Part shown: one piece after another, positions 1 through 5,685 of the stretch
Numbering within the stretch: position 1 is the first letter of the stretch
Layout: every line of letters begins with the position of its first letter
From: Clostridia bacterium
GTDB lineage: Bacteria; Bacillota; Clostridia; Christensenellales; Aristaeellaceae
Direction: 5' to 3'
Assembly: GCA_017458865.1 (NCBI GenBank)
Contig: JAFSZW010000187.1
Span: forward strand, 1 to 9,638
DNA length: 9,638 nucleotides
Position numbers and translations under genes: made by a program
The notes under the pieces: model-generated
Told to the model about the DNA's origin: nothing
Database searches by the model: none
Seen by the model: only the letters and a program-made list of their open reading frames with translations

Positions 1-10
1 CAGCTACTAT

Positions 11-39
11 TTGTCAAGCTTTTTCAGAAAAATTATTAT
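11..39 (+). promoter_or_regulatory. Candidate sigma-A promoter upstream of the intron and aro operon
   Basis: TTGTCA (11-16) and TATTAT (34-39) are each one base from consensus and are separated by exactly 17 bp. This would start transcription near 46 and read through the intron into tyrA. The same stretch also holds TTGACA (12-17) and a perfect TATAAT (35-40) on the minus strand. Those two are in the wrong order to form one promoter, but either could belong to a divergent gene to the left of the window. No better promoter was seen between the intron and tyrA. Confidence 0.4.
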
Positions 40-76
40 ACTTATTTACACTTTTTTACCTTTTGACCCTGGCATC

Positions 77-139
77 ATGCGCGAGACGTTTGCATGGAAA
101 TGCTACTTTAGCAAAACATGCAGCACTTGCTTCACATAA
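77..139 (+). other. Possible 20-residue leader ORF rich in aromatic residues
   Basis: An ATG at 77 opens a 20-codon frame ending in TAA at 137-139. The peptide MRETFAWKCYFSKTCSTCFT contains three Phe, one Trp and one Tyr (5 of 20), and also four Cys. It lies between the candidate promoter and the intron, upstream of Phe/Tyr biosynthesis genes, where an attenuation leader peptide would be expected. Against this, no Shine-Dalgarno sequence precedes the ATG, and no clear antiterminator/terminator pair was found in the leader after the intron. It could be a chance ORF. Confidence 0.18.
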
Positions 140-150
140 GTATCACTAGA

Positions 151-157
151 TTTATAG
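151..157 (+). other. Putative IBS1 (exon sequence recognised by the intron)
   Basis: TTTATAG at 151-157 is the exact reverse complement of CTATAAA at 396-402. The latter lies in the 10-nt loop of a GGTG/CACC hairpin (390-393/404-407) inside the intron's domain I. This is how group II introns bind the 5' exon (IBS1-EBS1), and the site lies immediately before the intron as expected. A given 7-mer would match somewhere in 890 nt by chance about 5% of the time, but its position in a hairpin loop makes chance less likely. Confidence 0.5.
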
Positions 158-389
158 GAGGTGTTGTGTAACTGACACGGCGATGTCCGGAATACAGGGA
201 GTAACGCCCCTGGGCGGACACCATGAGACTCCGGCGTGCAATATGAGTAGCCAGACTTGTGTTGTACGGAGCCCGGTAAAGTTGGCTGAAAGGCGACAGC
301 TGAGGACTGTGTAAATACACAGTGGCAGAAATGGACTGAACAGGAAAATGGATGCCCACTAAAGCGCTATTGCGTGTCGTCGATAGGTA

Positions 390-407
390 GGTGGTCTATA
401 AAGCACC
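390..407 (+). other. Putative EBS1 hairpin of the intron
   Basis: A four-base-pair stem (GGTG 390-393, CACC 404-407) presents the loop GTCTATAAAG. Bases 396-402 of the loop pair perfectly with 151-157. The U at 395, just 5' of the pairing, is where a delta nucleotide contacting the first 3' exon base would lie; it could form a wobble with G1051 if the intron ends at 1050. No convincing EBS2/IBS2 pairing was found 5' of this hairpin. Confidence 0.45.
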
Positions 408-820
408 CATGCTGAGAATGTCCAATAGGCTGACAAATAAAAACGCTCTGTAAAGAGCTACTCCGAATGTACGCCTCTAAACGGGGAGCACGTTATGCCT
501 CAGAAATAGCGTGCTTGTAGTAGGAATGCTACTCCAGTGGGGACCAGTAGGTATATGATGGCTGAAAATCCCTGAGCCGTTACAGGCGGCTCTCAGCTGG
601 AAGGGGTATAGGAGACAGCTAAAGGTGCCATGTACAGATAGCCGTGTTGGAACGTCGAAAGCTATCCACATCTGGTGATCTGGCAACAATGAGATGGAGA
701 GACTGAGGAAGTCAGGACTTTAAAAGGCTCTGAAAGAAAGGTCTCTTGGGATAGTGAGCTTAGGGGCATGACTGATGAAGCTTCTGCAATGGAAGTGGAG
801 GAACAGCCCTGAGTCGAATC

Positions 821-883
821 ATGCAGGAAAAGAAACTTCATGGCGTTCACATCGCAGAAAAATACATTAAAGCACGGCAATAA
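821..883 (+). other. Micro-ORF in the reduced domain IV of the intron
   Basis: ATG at 821 to TAA at 881-883 encodes MQEKKLHGVHIAEKYIKARQ, 20 residues. It begins where the maturase gene normally starts in ORF-bearing group II introns, just after the probable domain III (about 780-815). It may be the stub left after loss of the reverse transcriptase gene, or a chance frame. No RT motif is recognisable. The nearest purine-rich RBS-like sequence, GGAGGA near 797-802, is too far upstream. The following bases form a hairpin, GCACGG (872-877) with CCGTGC (895-900), that could be the closing stem of the shortened domain. Confidence 0.2.
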
Positions 884-973
884 CTCAGGCAAAACCGTGC
901 TGCCTGTGACAAGCCCATTCAATGGACTTGAGAGGGACGCCAAAAGATAACAATGCCTGATAGGTTCGATGGA

Positions 974-1050
974 GCGCCGTATGCGATGAAAGTCGCACGT
1001 ATGGTGTGGACCCAGGGAAAAGGGCGAGATAATATCAAACCCTTACCTAT
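974..1050 (+). ncRNA. Group II intron domains V and VI
   Basis: Bases 974-1007 form exactly the 34-nt domain V fold: an 8-bp lower stem GCGCCGTA/TATGGTGT (three G-U pairs), the two-base CG bulge (998-999), and an upper stem TGCGAT/GTCGCA closed by a GAAA tetraloop (988-991). The catalytic triad position reads CGC (975-977), a variant known from some bacterial introns, instead of the commoner AGC. Domain VI follows with stem AAGGG (1020-1024)/CCCTT (1040-1044), an inner GAT/ATC pairing (1028-1030/1034-1036), and unpaired adenosines at 1037-1039 that include the likely branch-point. The intron end ACCTAT fits the usual terminal A-pyrimidine. This is the strongest evidence for the intron. Confidence 0.88.
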
Positions 1051-1232
1051 GGGTGAGAAAATACACAGAATAGAAAAGACATCTGACCATATTTCAGCCG
1101 TTGCTGAACCAGACACCCGTTCTTTTCTTGTCTGCCCCAAACCGCGATAACAATCCGCAGGATGTGTCCGGTTCTGCTCTTTTGCTTTTTGCCCCAAAAA
1201 AATCGGCCTGAGTGCCATTGATGGAGTGGAAT
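1051..1232 (+). other. Untranslated leader between intron and tyrA
   Basis: These 182 bases carry no convincing gene. They contain a small perfect hairpin TTCAGC-CGTT-GCTGAA (1093-1108), a second stem CAGACA (1110-1115)/TGTCTG (1129-1134), and a pyrimidine/purine stretch around 1180-1200 where TTTTTG-CCC-CAAAAA can fold weakly. No T-box motif, no riboswitch fold and no clear intrinsic terminator was recognised. Some attenuation function cannot be excluded because the exon upstream of the intron would be joined directly to this piece after splicing. Confidence 0.4.
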
Positions 1233-2105
1233 ATGAAACTTATGATTGTCGGTCTTGGCCTGATCGGCGGCAGTATGGCCATGGCTCTTCGCAACTACCC
1301 GGACCTCGAGTGTACCGCTGTTACCAGAAATGAAGTCACCCGTGCCGAGGCGCTTCGTATGGGCATCATCAAAAGCGCCTGGCCGACCCCGGACGATGCA
1401 CCGATTGAAAACCAGGACATGCTCATGCTCTGCCTGCCGCCGGATGCTTGCGTTGACTTTGTCAGCCGGCATGCCATGCGTCTCAAAAAAGGTGCCATCC
1501 TCACTGACGTCTGCGGCGTCAAGCAGCCTCTAAAGGCAGCCATAGATGCACTGGCGCCCCATCCGTTCATCTATCTCGGCGGGCATCCCATGGCCGGCAA
1601 GGAACGGGGAAGTTTTGCCAACGCTACGCCCGACCTGTACCGCGGCAGTCATTACATTCTGGTTCCGGATACAGATGTGCCGGATTCCGCCATGCAGGCA
1701 ATGAAACAGATGATTCACTTCATTGGCTGCGCAGATACCATCATTACGACGCCGGCAGAGCATGATGCGCGCATAGGCTATACCAGCCAGCTCATGCACG
1801 TCATGGCGCTGGCGCTGTGCGACCAGCATCTGCTGTTTGACAGTTATGGGTTTGAAGGTGGTTCCTTCCGTGGCGCTACGCGCGTGGCCGCACTGGATCC
1901 CGAGCTCTGGTGCGAACTGTTTTCTGCCAACCGCGAGCCCCTGGCTGATCTCATAGATGAGCTTCGCGACAATCTGCAGATCTACGCAGACCTCCTGCGC
2001 AGCGGAGACCGCTCCGCCCTGCTTGAGAGGCTCCGCACCTCAAGCGATCGTAAAAAGGCATTTGATGCCGAACGCGGCCTGGATCGCCTCCATTCGCCGC
2101 TTTAG
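1233..2105 (+). CDS. tyrA: Prephenate dehydrogenase
   Basis: Oxidative decarboxylation of prephenate to 4-hydroxyphenylpyruvate, the tyrosine branch-point enzyme, using NAD(P)+ in the cytoplasm. The 290-residue product opens with a Rossmann dinucleotide-binding loop GLGLIGGS (7-14). Family motifs follow: DVCGVK (92-97), GGHPMAGKERGS (116-127), EHDARIGYTSQLMH (176-189, with the conserved histidine) and SFRGATRVAALDPELW (211-226). It ends shortly after the dehydrogenase domain and has no C-terminal ACT domain, unlike the roughly 370-residue Bacillus-type TyrA, so feedback control by tyrosine through ACT is not expected. ATG 1233 was chosen because GGAG (1223-1226) sits 6 nt upstream and the Rossmann strand starts immediately. 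In-frame GTG 1212 and ATG 1221 are alternatives without good RBS. It is the first gene of the operon. Confidence 0.95.
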   Translation: MKLMIVGLGLIGGSMAMALRNYPDLECTAVTRNEVTRAEALRMGIIKSAWPTPDDAPIENQDMLMLCLPPDACVDFVSRHAMRLKKGAILTDVCGVKQPLKAAIDALAPHPFIYLGGHPMAGKERGSFANATPDLYRGSHYILVPDTDVPDSAMQAMKQMIHFIGCADTIITTPAEHDARIGYTSQLMHVMALALCDQHLLFDSYGFEGGSFRGATRVAALDPELWCELFSANREPLADLIDELRDNLQIYADLLRSGDRSALLERLRTSSDRKKAFDAERGLDRLHSPL

Positions 2106-2119
2106 AAATAATTGCCTCG

Positions 2120-2158
2120 CTGAGCAGAGCGGCCCTGATCTTTACCTGCTCTGCTCAG
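2120..2158 (+). promoter_or_regulatory. Perfect 11-bp hairpin in the tyrA-aroB gap
   Basis: CTGAGCAGAGC (2120-2130) and GCTCTGCTCAG (2148-2158) are perfect inverted repeats around a 17-nt loop. The stem is followed by TTCTGCCC rather than a run of T, so it is not a standard intrinsic terminator. It begins 14 nt after the tyrA stop and ends 24 nt before the aroB start, in the only sizeable gap within the aro genes. A role in mRNA processing, stability or partial attenuation between tyrA and the downstream genes is inferred from position only. Confidence 0.6.
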
Positions 2159-2182
2159 TTCTGCCCATCCACAGGATAGAAA

Positions 2183-3274
2183 GTGAGTCCCATCATGCCA
2201 GTCATTCCGGTCAATATTCCCGGCAAAACCACAGCGTATTCCGTCTTCATTGAATCCGGCCTGCTTTCCCGGTCCTCGCATTATTTTACCTCGTACACAG
2301 GACATAAAGCCGCTGTCATCTCGGATACAAATGTTGCACCCCTGTATGCAGACATCCTCCTGAGCGAACTCAGATCAGCCGGCGTCGAGCCGTTCCTGAT
2401 CACGCTGCCGGCAGGTGAAACCACAAAATGCAGTGCAAACCTTGATCGCCTCTATGACTTTCTCCTGGATCACAGGATCACGAGATCTGACATCGTCATC
2501 GCACTCGGCGGCGGCGTCATTGGCGATCTGACCGGATATGCAGCGGCAACCTATCTGCGCGGCACCCGTTTCATTCAGGTTCCAACCACCCTCCTCGCGC
2601 AGGTCGATTCCTCTGTCGGCGGGAAGGTGGCCATAAACCACCCGAAGGGCAAGAATCTCCTGGGCGCGTTCTATCAGCCGGAGCTGGTAATCATAGATAC
2701 AGACACCCTGGGAACGCTTGATTCCCGGCAGGTGGGTGCCGGACTTGGCGAGGTGATCAAATACGGCTGCATCCTGGATGCACCGCTCTTTGAGCGCATC
2801 GAGCGCTGCGGCTGCCGGGAAAACCTGGTGCCGCTCTATCCTGAAATCATCGCAAGATGTATTGAGCTGAAAGCACAGGTCGTGAGCGAAGATCCACTGG
2901 ATACCGGTCTCAGGATGATTCTCAATTTCGGCCACACTCTGGCTCACGCCATTGAAAATGCGGCCGGCTACGGCACGGTTCTCCATGGGGAAGCGGTCTG
3001 CATTGGCATGGTTGCAGCCGCCGGATGGGGCGAGACACTCGGCGTCACGCCCTCGGGCACTGCAGACCGGATCCGCCGGCTCCTGACCGCCCTTGACCTG
3101 CCCGTCTCCCTGCCAGAGAGCCTGACGCCGGACTGCCTGTTCCCAAGCATGGCGCTTGATAAAAAGTCGCTTGGAAAAGACATCCGCGTCATCCTGCTCG
3201 ATGACATCGGGCAATGCCATTCCACCCGACTCGGTGCACAGAAACTATTCGAATTAATGGAGGATAATGCATGA
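2183..3274 (+). CDS. aroB: 3-dehydroquinate synthase
   Basis: Converts DAHP to 3-dehydroquinate, second step of the shikimate pathway; NAD+- and metal-dependent, cytoplasmic. The 363-residue length matches the family (E. coli 362). Visible motifs are PAGE (76-79), the glycine-rich NAD region GGGVIGDLTGYAA (109-121), PTTLLAQVDSSVGGK (134-148) and KGKNLLGAFYQP (155-166). The three metal ligands are E190 in GLGEVIKYG, H251 in FGHTLAHAIE and H268 in LHGEAV. GTG 2183 has AGGA (2173-2176) 6 nt upstream. ATG 2195 gives 359 residues, lines up better with the usual N-terminus, but has only a weak GTGA as RBS; the choice is open. The stop overlaps the aroA start by ATGA (3271-3274), indicating translational coupling. 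Confidence 0.96.
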   Translation: MSPIMPVIPVNIPGKTTAYSVFIESGLLSRSSHYFTSYTGHKAAVISDTNVAPLYADILLSELRSAGVEPFLITLPAGETTKCSANLDRLYDFLLDHRITRSDIVIALGGGVIGDLTGYAAATYLRGTRFIQVPTTLLAQVDSSVGGKVAINHPKGKNLLGAFYQPELVIIDTDTLGTLDSRQVGAGLGEVIKYGCILDAPLFERIERCGCRENLVPLYPEIIARCIELKAQVVSEDPLDTGLRMILNFGHTLAHAIENAAGYGTVLHGEAVCIGMVAAAGWGETLGVTPSGTADRIRRLLTALDLPVSLPESLTPDCLFPSMALDKKSLGKDIRVILLDDIGQCHSTRLGAQKLFELMEDNA

Positions 3275-4566
3275 ACCGAACAGTTACCGGTACGCTATCC
3301 GGCACCCTCTCGATCATGCCCAGCAAATCCGCCTCTCACAGGACGGTGCTGATGGCCTCGCTGTCCGCAGGTGAAAGCATTATCGAGCCGCTCCTGCTGT
3401 CTCAGGATATCAGCGCAACCCTGAACTGTGTCAAGCAGCTCGGCCTCACCAAGGGCGTCGCAACGATGGCCTCCGATGTCCCCGGCTTTGTCCGTGCGCG
3501 CATTCTTGGCCGTTCCCGCAATGAGGGGAAACGCATCGGGCGCGTCCTTGACTGCGGCGAGTCCGGTTCGACCCTTCGTTTCATGATCCCGCTTGCGCTG
3601 GACGGACGGGGCGCTGTTCGTTTCACCGGCCGCGGACGTCTCATGCAGCGTCCGCTGGATGTCTACGAGACCGTCCTGCGTGAACAGGGGATTCTATGGC
3701 AGCTGCGCGGCAATGATCTGACCGTAGACGGGCATCTGCGTCCTGGCGATTACACCCTTCCAGGCGATGTCAGCAGCCAATTTATCACCGGGTTGCTGCT
3801 TGCCCTTCCGATTCTTCCCGCAAACAGCTCGATTCACCTCACAACGCCGTTGGAAAGCGGAAGCTATGTCGAGCTCACCCGAAACGTCCAGGAACAGTTT
3901 GGCGTCTATTCTGAATGGCGGGACAATGGGCAGACCCTGATCATTCCCGGCAAGCAACAGCCCCGTTCGCCCGGAAATGTCTATGTGGAAGGGGACTGGA
4001 GCCATGCAGCCTTTTACCTGACTGCAGGCGCACTTGGCGGTTCCGGTATCACGCTCTATGGACTGGATCCCAATTCTACCCAGGGCGATAAGGTCATCCT
4101 TCATTTCCTGCATGAAATGGGCGCCCAGATCATCATGAAGGATGACACGATAACCGTTCTCCCGTCTTCATTGCACGGCATCACCGCAGACACTTCCCAG
4201 TGCCCGGATCTGGTTCCGATCCTGGCCGTCGCCATGGCAGCAGCGCATGGCGAAAGCAGGATAATCGGCGCCGCACGTCTTCGCCTCAAGGAGAGCGATC
4301 GTCTGCGCGCCATGGCTGTTGCCCTGCAGGCCCTCAAGGTAATCTGCTATGAGCAGGATGACGGGCTCATTATCCGCGGCGGACTGCCGCTGCAAAGCGG
4401 GACCGTTGAGGGCTGCAACGACCATCGCGTGGTCATGTCCATGGCCATTGCCAGCGCACTTGCACGCGGACCGGTCACCATTACCGATTCAGAGGCTGTT
4501 GCCAAATCCGCACCGGCCTTCTGGGAAGAATTTGCGCATCTGGGAGGGATCATCCATGAGGGGTAA
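3271..4566 (+). CDS. aroA: 3-phosphoshikimate 1-carboxyvinyltransferase (EPSP synthase)
   Basis: Transfers the enolpyruvyl group of phosphoenolpyruvate to shikimate 3-phosphate; it is the glyphosate target in this pathway. The 431-residue length is normal. Motifs run in order through both inside-out alpha/beta domains: PSKSASHR (17-24, substrate-binding Lys/Ser/Arg), CGESGSTLRF (95-104), RPLDVYETV (127-135), SSQF (168-171), EGDWSHAAF (240-248), CPDLVPILAV (311-320, catalytic Asp), RLKESDR (338-344) and NDHR (383-386). Loop 95-104 has Glu where many families have Asn (GNSGT); this is a known variation in Firmicutes. ATG 3271 lies inside the aroB stop, with GGAGGA (3259-3264) upstream in the aroB end. 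The 3' end overlaps aroC by 11 bp. Confidence 0.96.
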   Translation: MNRTVTGTLSGTLSIMPSKSASHRTVLMASLSAGESIIEPLLLSQDISATLNCVKQLGLTKGVATMASDVPGFVRARILGRSRNEGKRIGRVLDCGESGSTLRFMIPLALDGRGAVRFTGRGRLMQRPLDVYETVLREQGILWQLRGNDLTVDGHLRPGDYTLPGDVSSQFITGLLLALPILPANSSIHLTTPLESGSYVELTRNVQEQFGVYSEWRDNGQTLIIPGKQQPRSPGNVYVEGDWSHAAFYLTAGALGGSGITLYGLDPNSTQGDKVILHFLHEMGAQIIMKDDTITVLPSSLHGITADTSQCPDLVPILAVAMAAAHGESRIIGAARLRLKESDRLRAMAVALQALKVICYEQDDGLIIRGGLPLQSGTVEGCNDHRVVMSMAIASALARGPVTITDSEAVAKSAPAFWEEFAHLGGIIHEG

Positions 4567-5677
4567 CTTCGGTGAGCATTACAAGCTGTCCATTTTCGGC
4601 GAATCGCACGGCCCCGGAATCGGCATTGTGATTGACGGTATCCCGGCCGGCACACCCATTGACGAGGCTGAAATTGCACGCTATATGGCGCGCCGGGCCC
4701 CAGGCCGGGATCCAACAGCCACTGCACGCGCTGAGGCTGACCAGGTAGAGATCCTTTCCGGCGTCCTGAACGGTCATGCCTGCGGCACACCGGTCTGCGG
4801 CATCATCCGCAACACCAATACCCGCAGCTCCGACTACAGCGCACTGCGCTTTACGATGCGCCCCGGTCATGCCGATTACGCCGGGTTTATCAAATATGCC
4901 GGATTCAACGACCCACGGGGCGGCGGCCACTTCTCCGGCCGCCTGACAGCACCGCTGGTCTTTGCCGGTTCCATTGCCCGCAGCATCCTGAAAGCCCGCG
5001 GCATCAGGATCGGCTCCCACATTCTCAGCATTGGGCCAGTCAGAGACGAGGCCTTCGATCCCGTGCACCTCGATCCCGCCTCCCTTACCGCACTGGAATT
5101 CACCTCCTTTCCTCTGCTTGACGCCGGCGTGGAGTCCGACATGCGGGCACATGTGGCACAGGCCCGTGAATCCCTTGACAGTGTCGGCGGGATGATTGAA
5201 TGCGCCGCCACCGGCGTCCCTGCCGGCATTGGCTCACCGTTTTTCGGCTCTGTTGAAAGCGTTTTTGCCTCGCTGGCCTTTTCCGTGCCGGCAGTCAAAG
5301 CGGTTGAATTCGGTGACGGGACCCACATGGCCGACCTGCACGGCAGCGAGGCAAACGATGCACTCACCTACAGCGGCAGCACCGTTACCGCGCTGACCAA
5401 TCACAACGGCGGCGTAACAGGCGGCATTACCAATGGAATGCCCGTTCTGACCCGCGTAACAATCAAGCCAACGCCGTCCATTGCGCGTGCACAGACCACC
5501 GTGGATCTTTCCACCGCATCCGATACAACCCTTGAAATCAAAGGGCGCCATGATCCCTGCATTGTTCCAAGAGCCGCCGTAGTCATTGAAAGCATCCTGG
5601 CCATAACGCTCCTTGAACTCATGATGGACGATATGACCGCCCGCAGTGAACCCATCCAAATGCCATCAGAAAGGTAA
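4556..5677 (+). CDS. aroC: Chorismate synthase
   Basis: Makes chorismate from EPSP by 1,4-elimination of phosphate, using reduced FMN, in the cytoplasm. The product is 373 residues. It opens with the family signature around FGESHGPGIGIVIDGIPAG (14-32), then RPGHADYAG (102-110), RGGGHFSGR (121-129), DSVGG (208-212), NHNGGVTGGITNG (282-294) and the C-terminal signature GRHDPCIVPRAAVVIE (330-345). The open frame extends upstream to 4349, but the real start is ATG 4556: residue 1 is followed by the family N-terminus and GGGAGGG (4542-4548) lies 7 nt before it, inside aroA. The upstream extension is antisense-like sequence over aroA and has no family similarity. The 11-bp overlap with aroA implies coupled translation. 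Confidence 0.96.
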   Translation: MRGNFGEHYKLSIFGESHGPGIGIVIDGIPAGTPIDEAEIARYMARRAPGRDPTATARAEADQVEILSGVLNGHACGTPVCGIIRNTNTRSSDYSALRFTMRPGHADYAGFIKYAGFNDPRGGGHFSGRLTAPLVFAGSIARSILKARGIRIGSHILSIGPVRDEAFDPVHLDPASLTALEFTSFPLLDAGVESDMRAHVAQARESLDSVGGMIECAATGVPAGIGSPFFGSVESVFASLAFSVPAVKAVEFGDGTHMADLHGSEANDALTYSGSTVTALTNHNGGVTGGITNGMPVLTRVTIKPTPSIARAQTTVDLSTASDTTLEIKGRHDPCIVPRAAVVIESILAITLLELMMDDMTARSEPIQMPSER

Positions 5678-5685
5678 CCCGAGTT

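Larger units (their letters stand above)
158..1050 (+). mobile_element. ORF-less group II intron (boundaries approximate)
   Basis: About 890 nt with no credible protein gene but dense RNA structure. It ends with a canonical domain V (974-1007) and a domain VI stem. Hairpins seen in the 5' part include 185-189 region GTCCG pairing with CGGAC around a CAGGG/CCCTG stem, 306-312/317-323 (7 bp), 445-449/454-458 closed by a GUAA tetraloop, 561-565/593-597 enclosing 574-579/587-592, and 637-642/661-666. Group II introns are self-splicing ribozymes and retroelements. Most bacterial ones encode a reverse transcriptase/maturase in domain IV, but here domain IV is reduced to about 130 nt, so splicing would need a maturase supplied elsewhere or be RNA-only. 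The intron points the same way as the aro operon and sits in its untranslated leader. The 5' edge is uncertain: GUGYG-like starts occur at 161 (GTGTT) and 166 (GTGTA), while exon pairing suggests 158. The 3' edge is placed at the AT of 1049-1050. Subclass was not assigned. Confidence 0.8.

Noticed and set aside
671..678. TCTGGTGA can pair over 8 bases (one G-U) with 143-150 just upstream of the putative IBS1, suggesting EBS2-IBS2.
   Set aside because: EBS2 should lie 5' of EBS1 in domain I, but this site is about 270 nt 3' of it and already lies partly in a local CATCT/AGATG stem. An 8-base match with a wobble is likely enough by chance.
953..1150. Plus-strand ORF of 65 codons over the intron 3' end.
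   Set aside because: It translates across the domain V and VI hairpins, has no recognisable motif, and its sequence is explained by RNA structure.
1051..1232. T-box or other aromatic amino acid riboswitch upstream of tyrA.
   Set aside because: No GGGTGG-type T-box sequence and no terminator with a U-run was found; only small unrelated hairpins are present.
1047..1472. Minus-strand ORF of 141 codons opposite the leader and tyrA.
   Set aside because: It overlaps the well-supported tyrA antisense, has no RBS or motif, and is typical of antisense openness in GC-rich genes.
2375..3220. Minus-strand ORF of 281 codons opposite aroB.
   Set aside because: Entirely antisense to aroB, which has all family motifs; no protein features of its own.
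4349..4555. Upstream 69-codon extension of the aroC frame.
   Set aside because: It overlaps aroA out of frame, has no similarity to chorismate synthase, and the family N-terminus with a strong RBS starts at ATG 4556.
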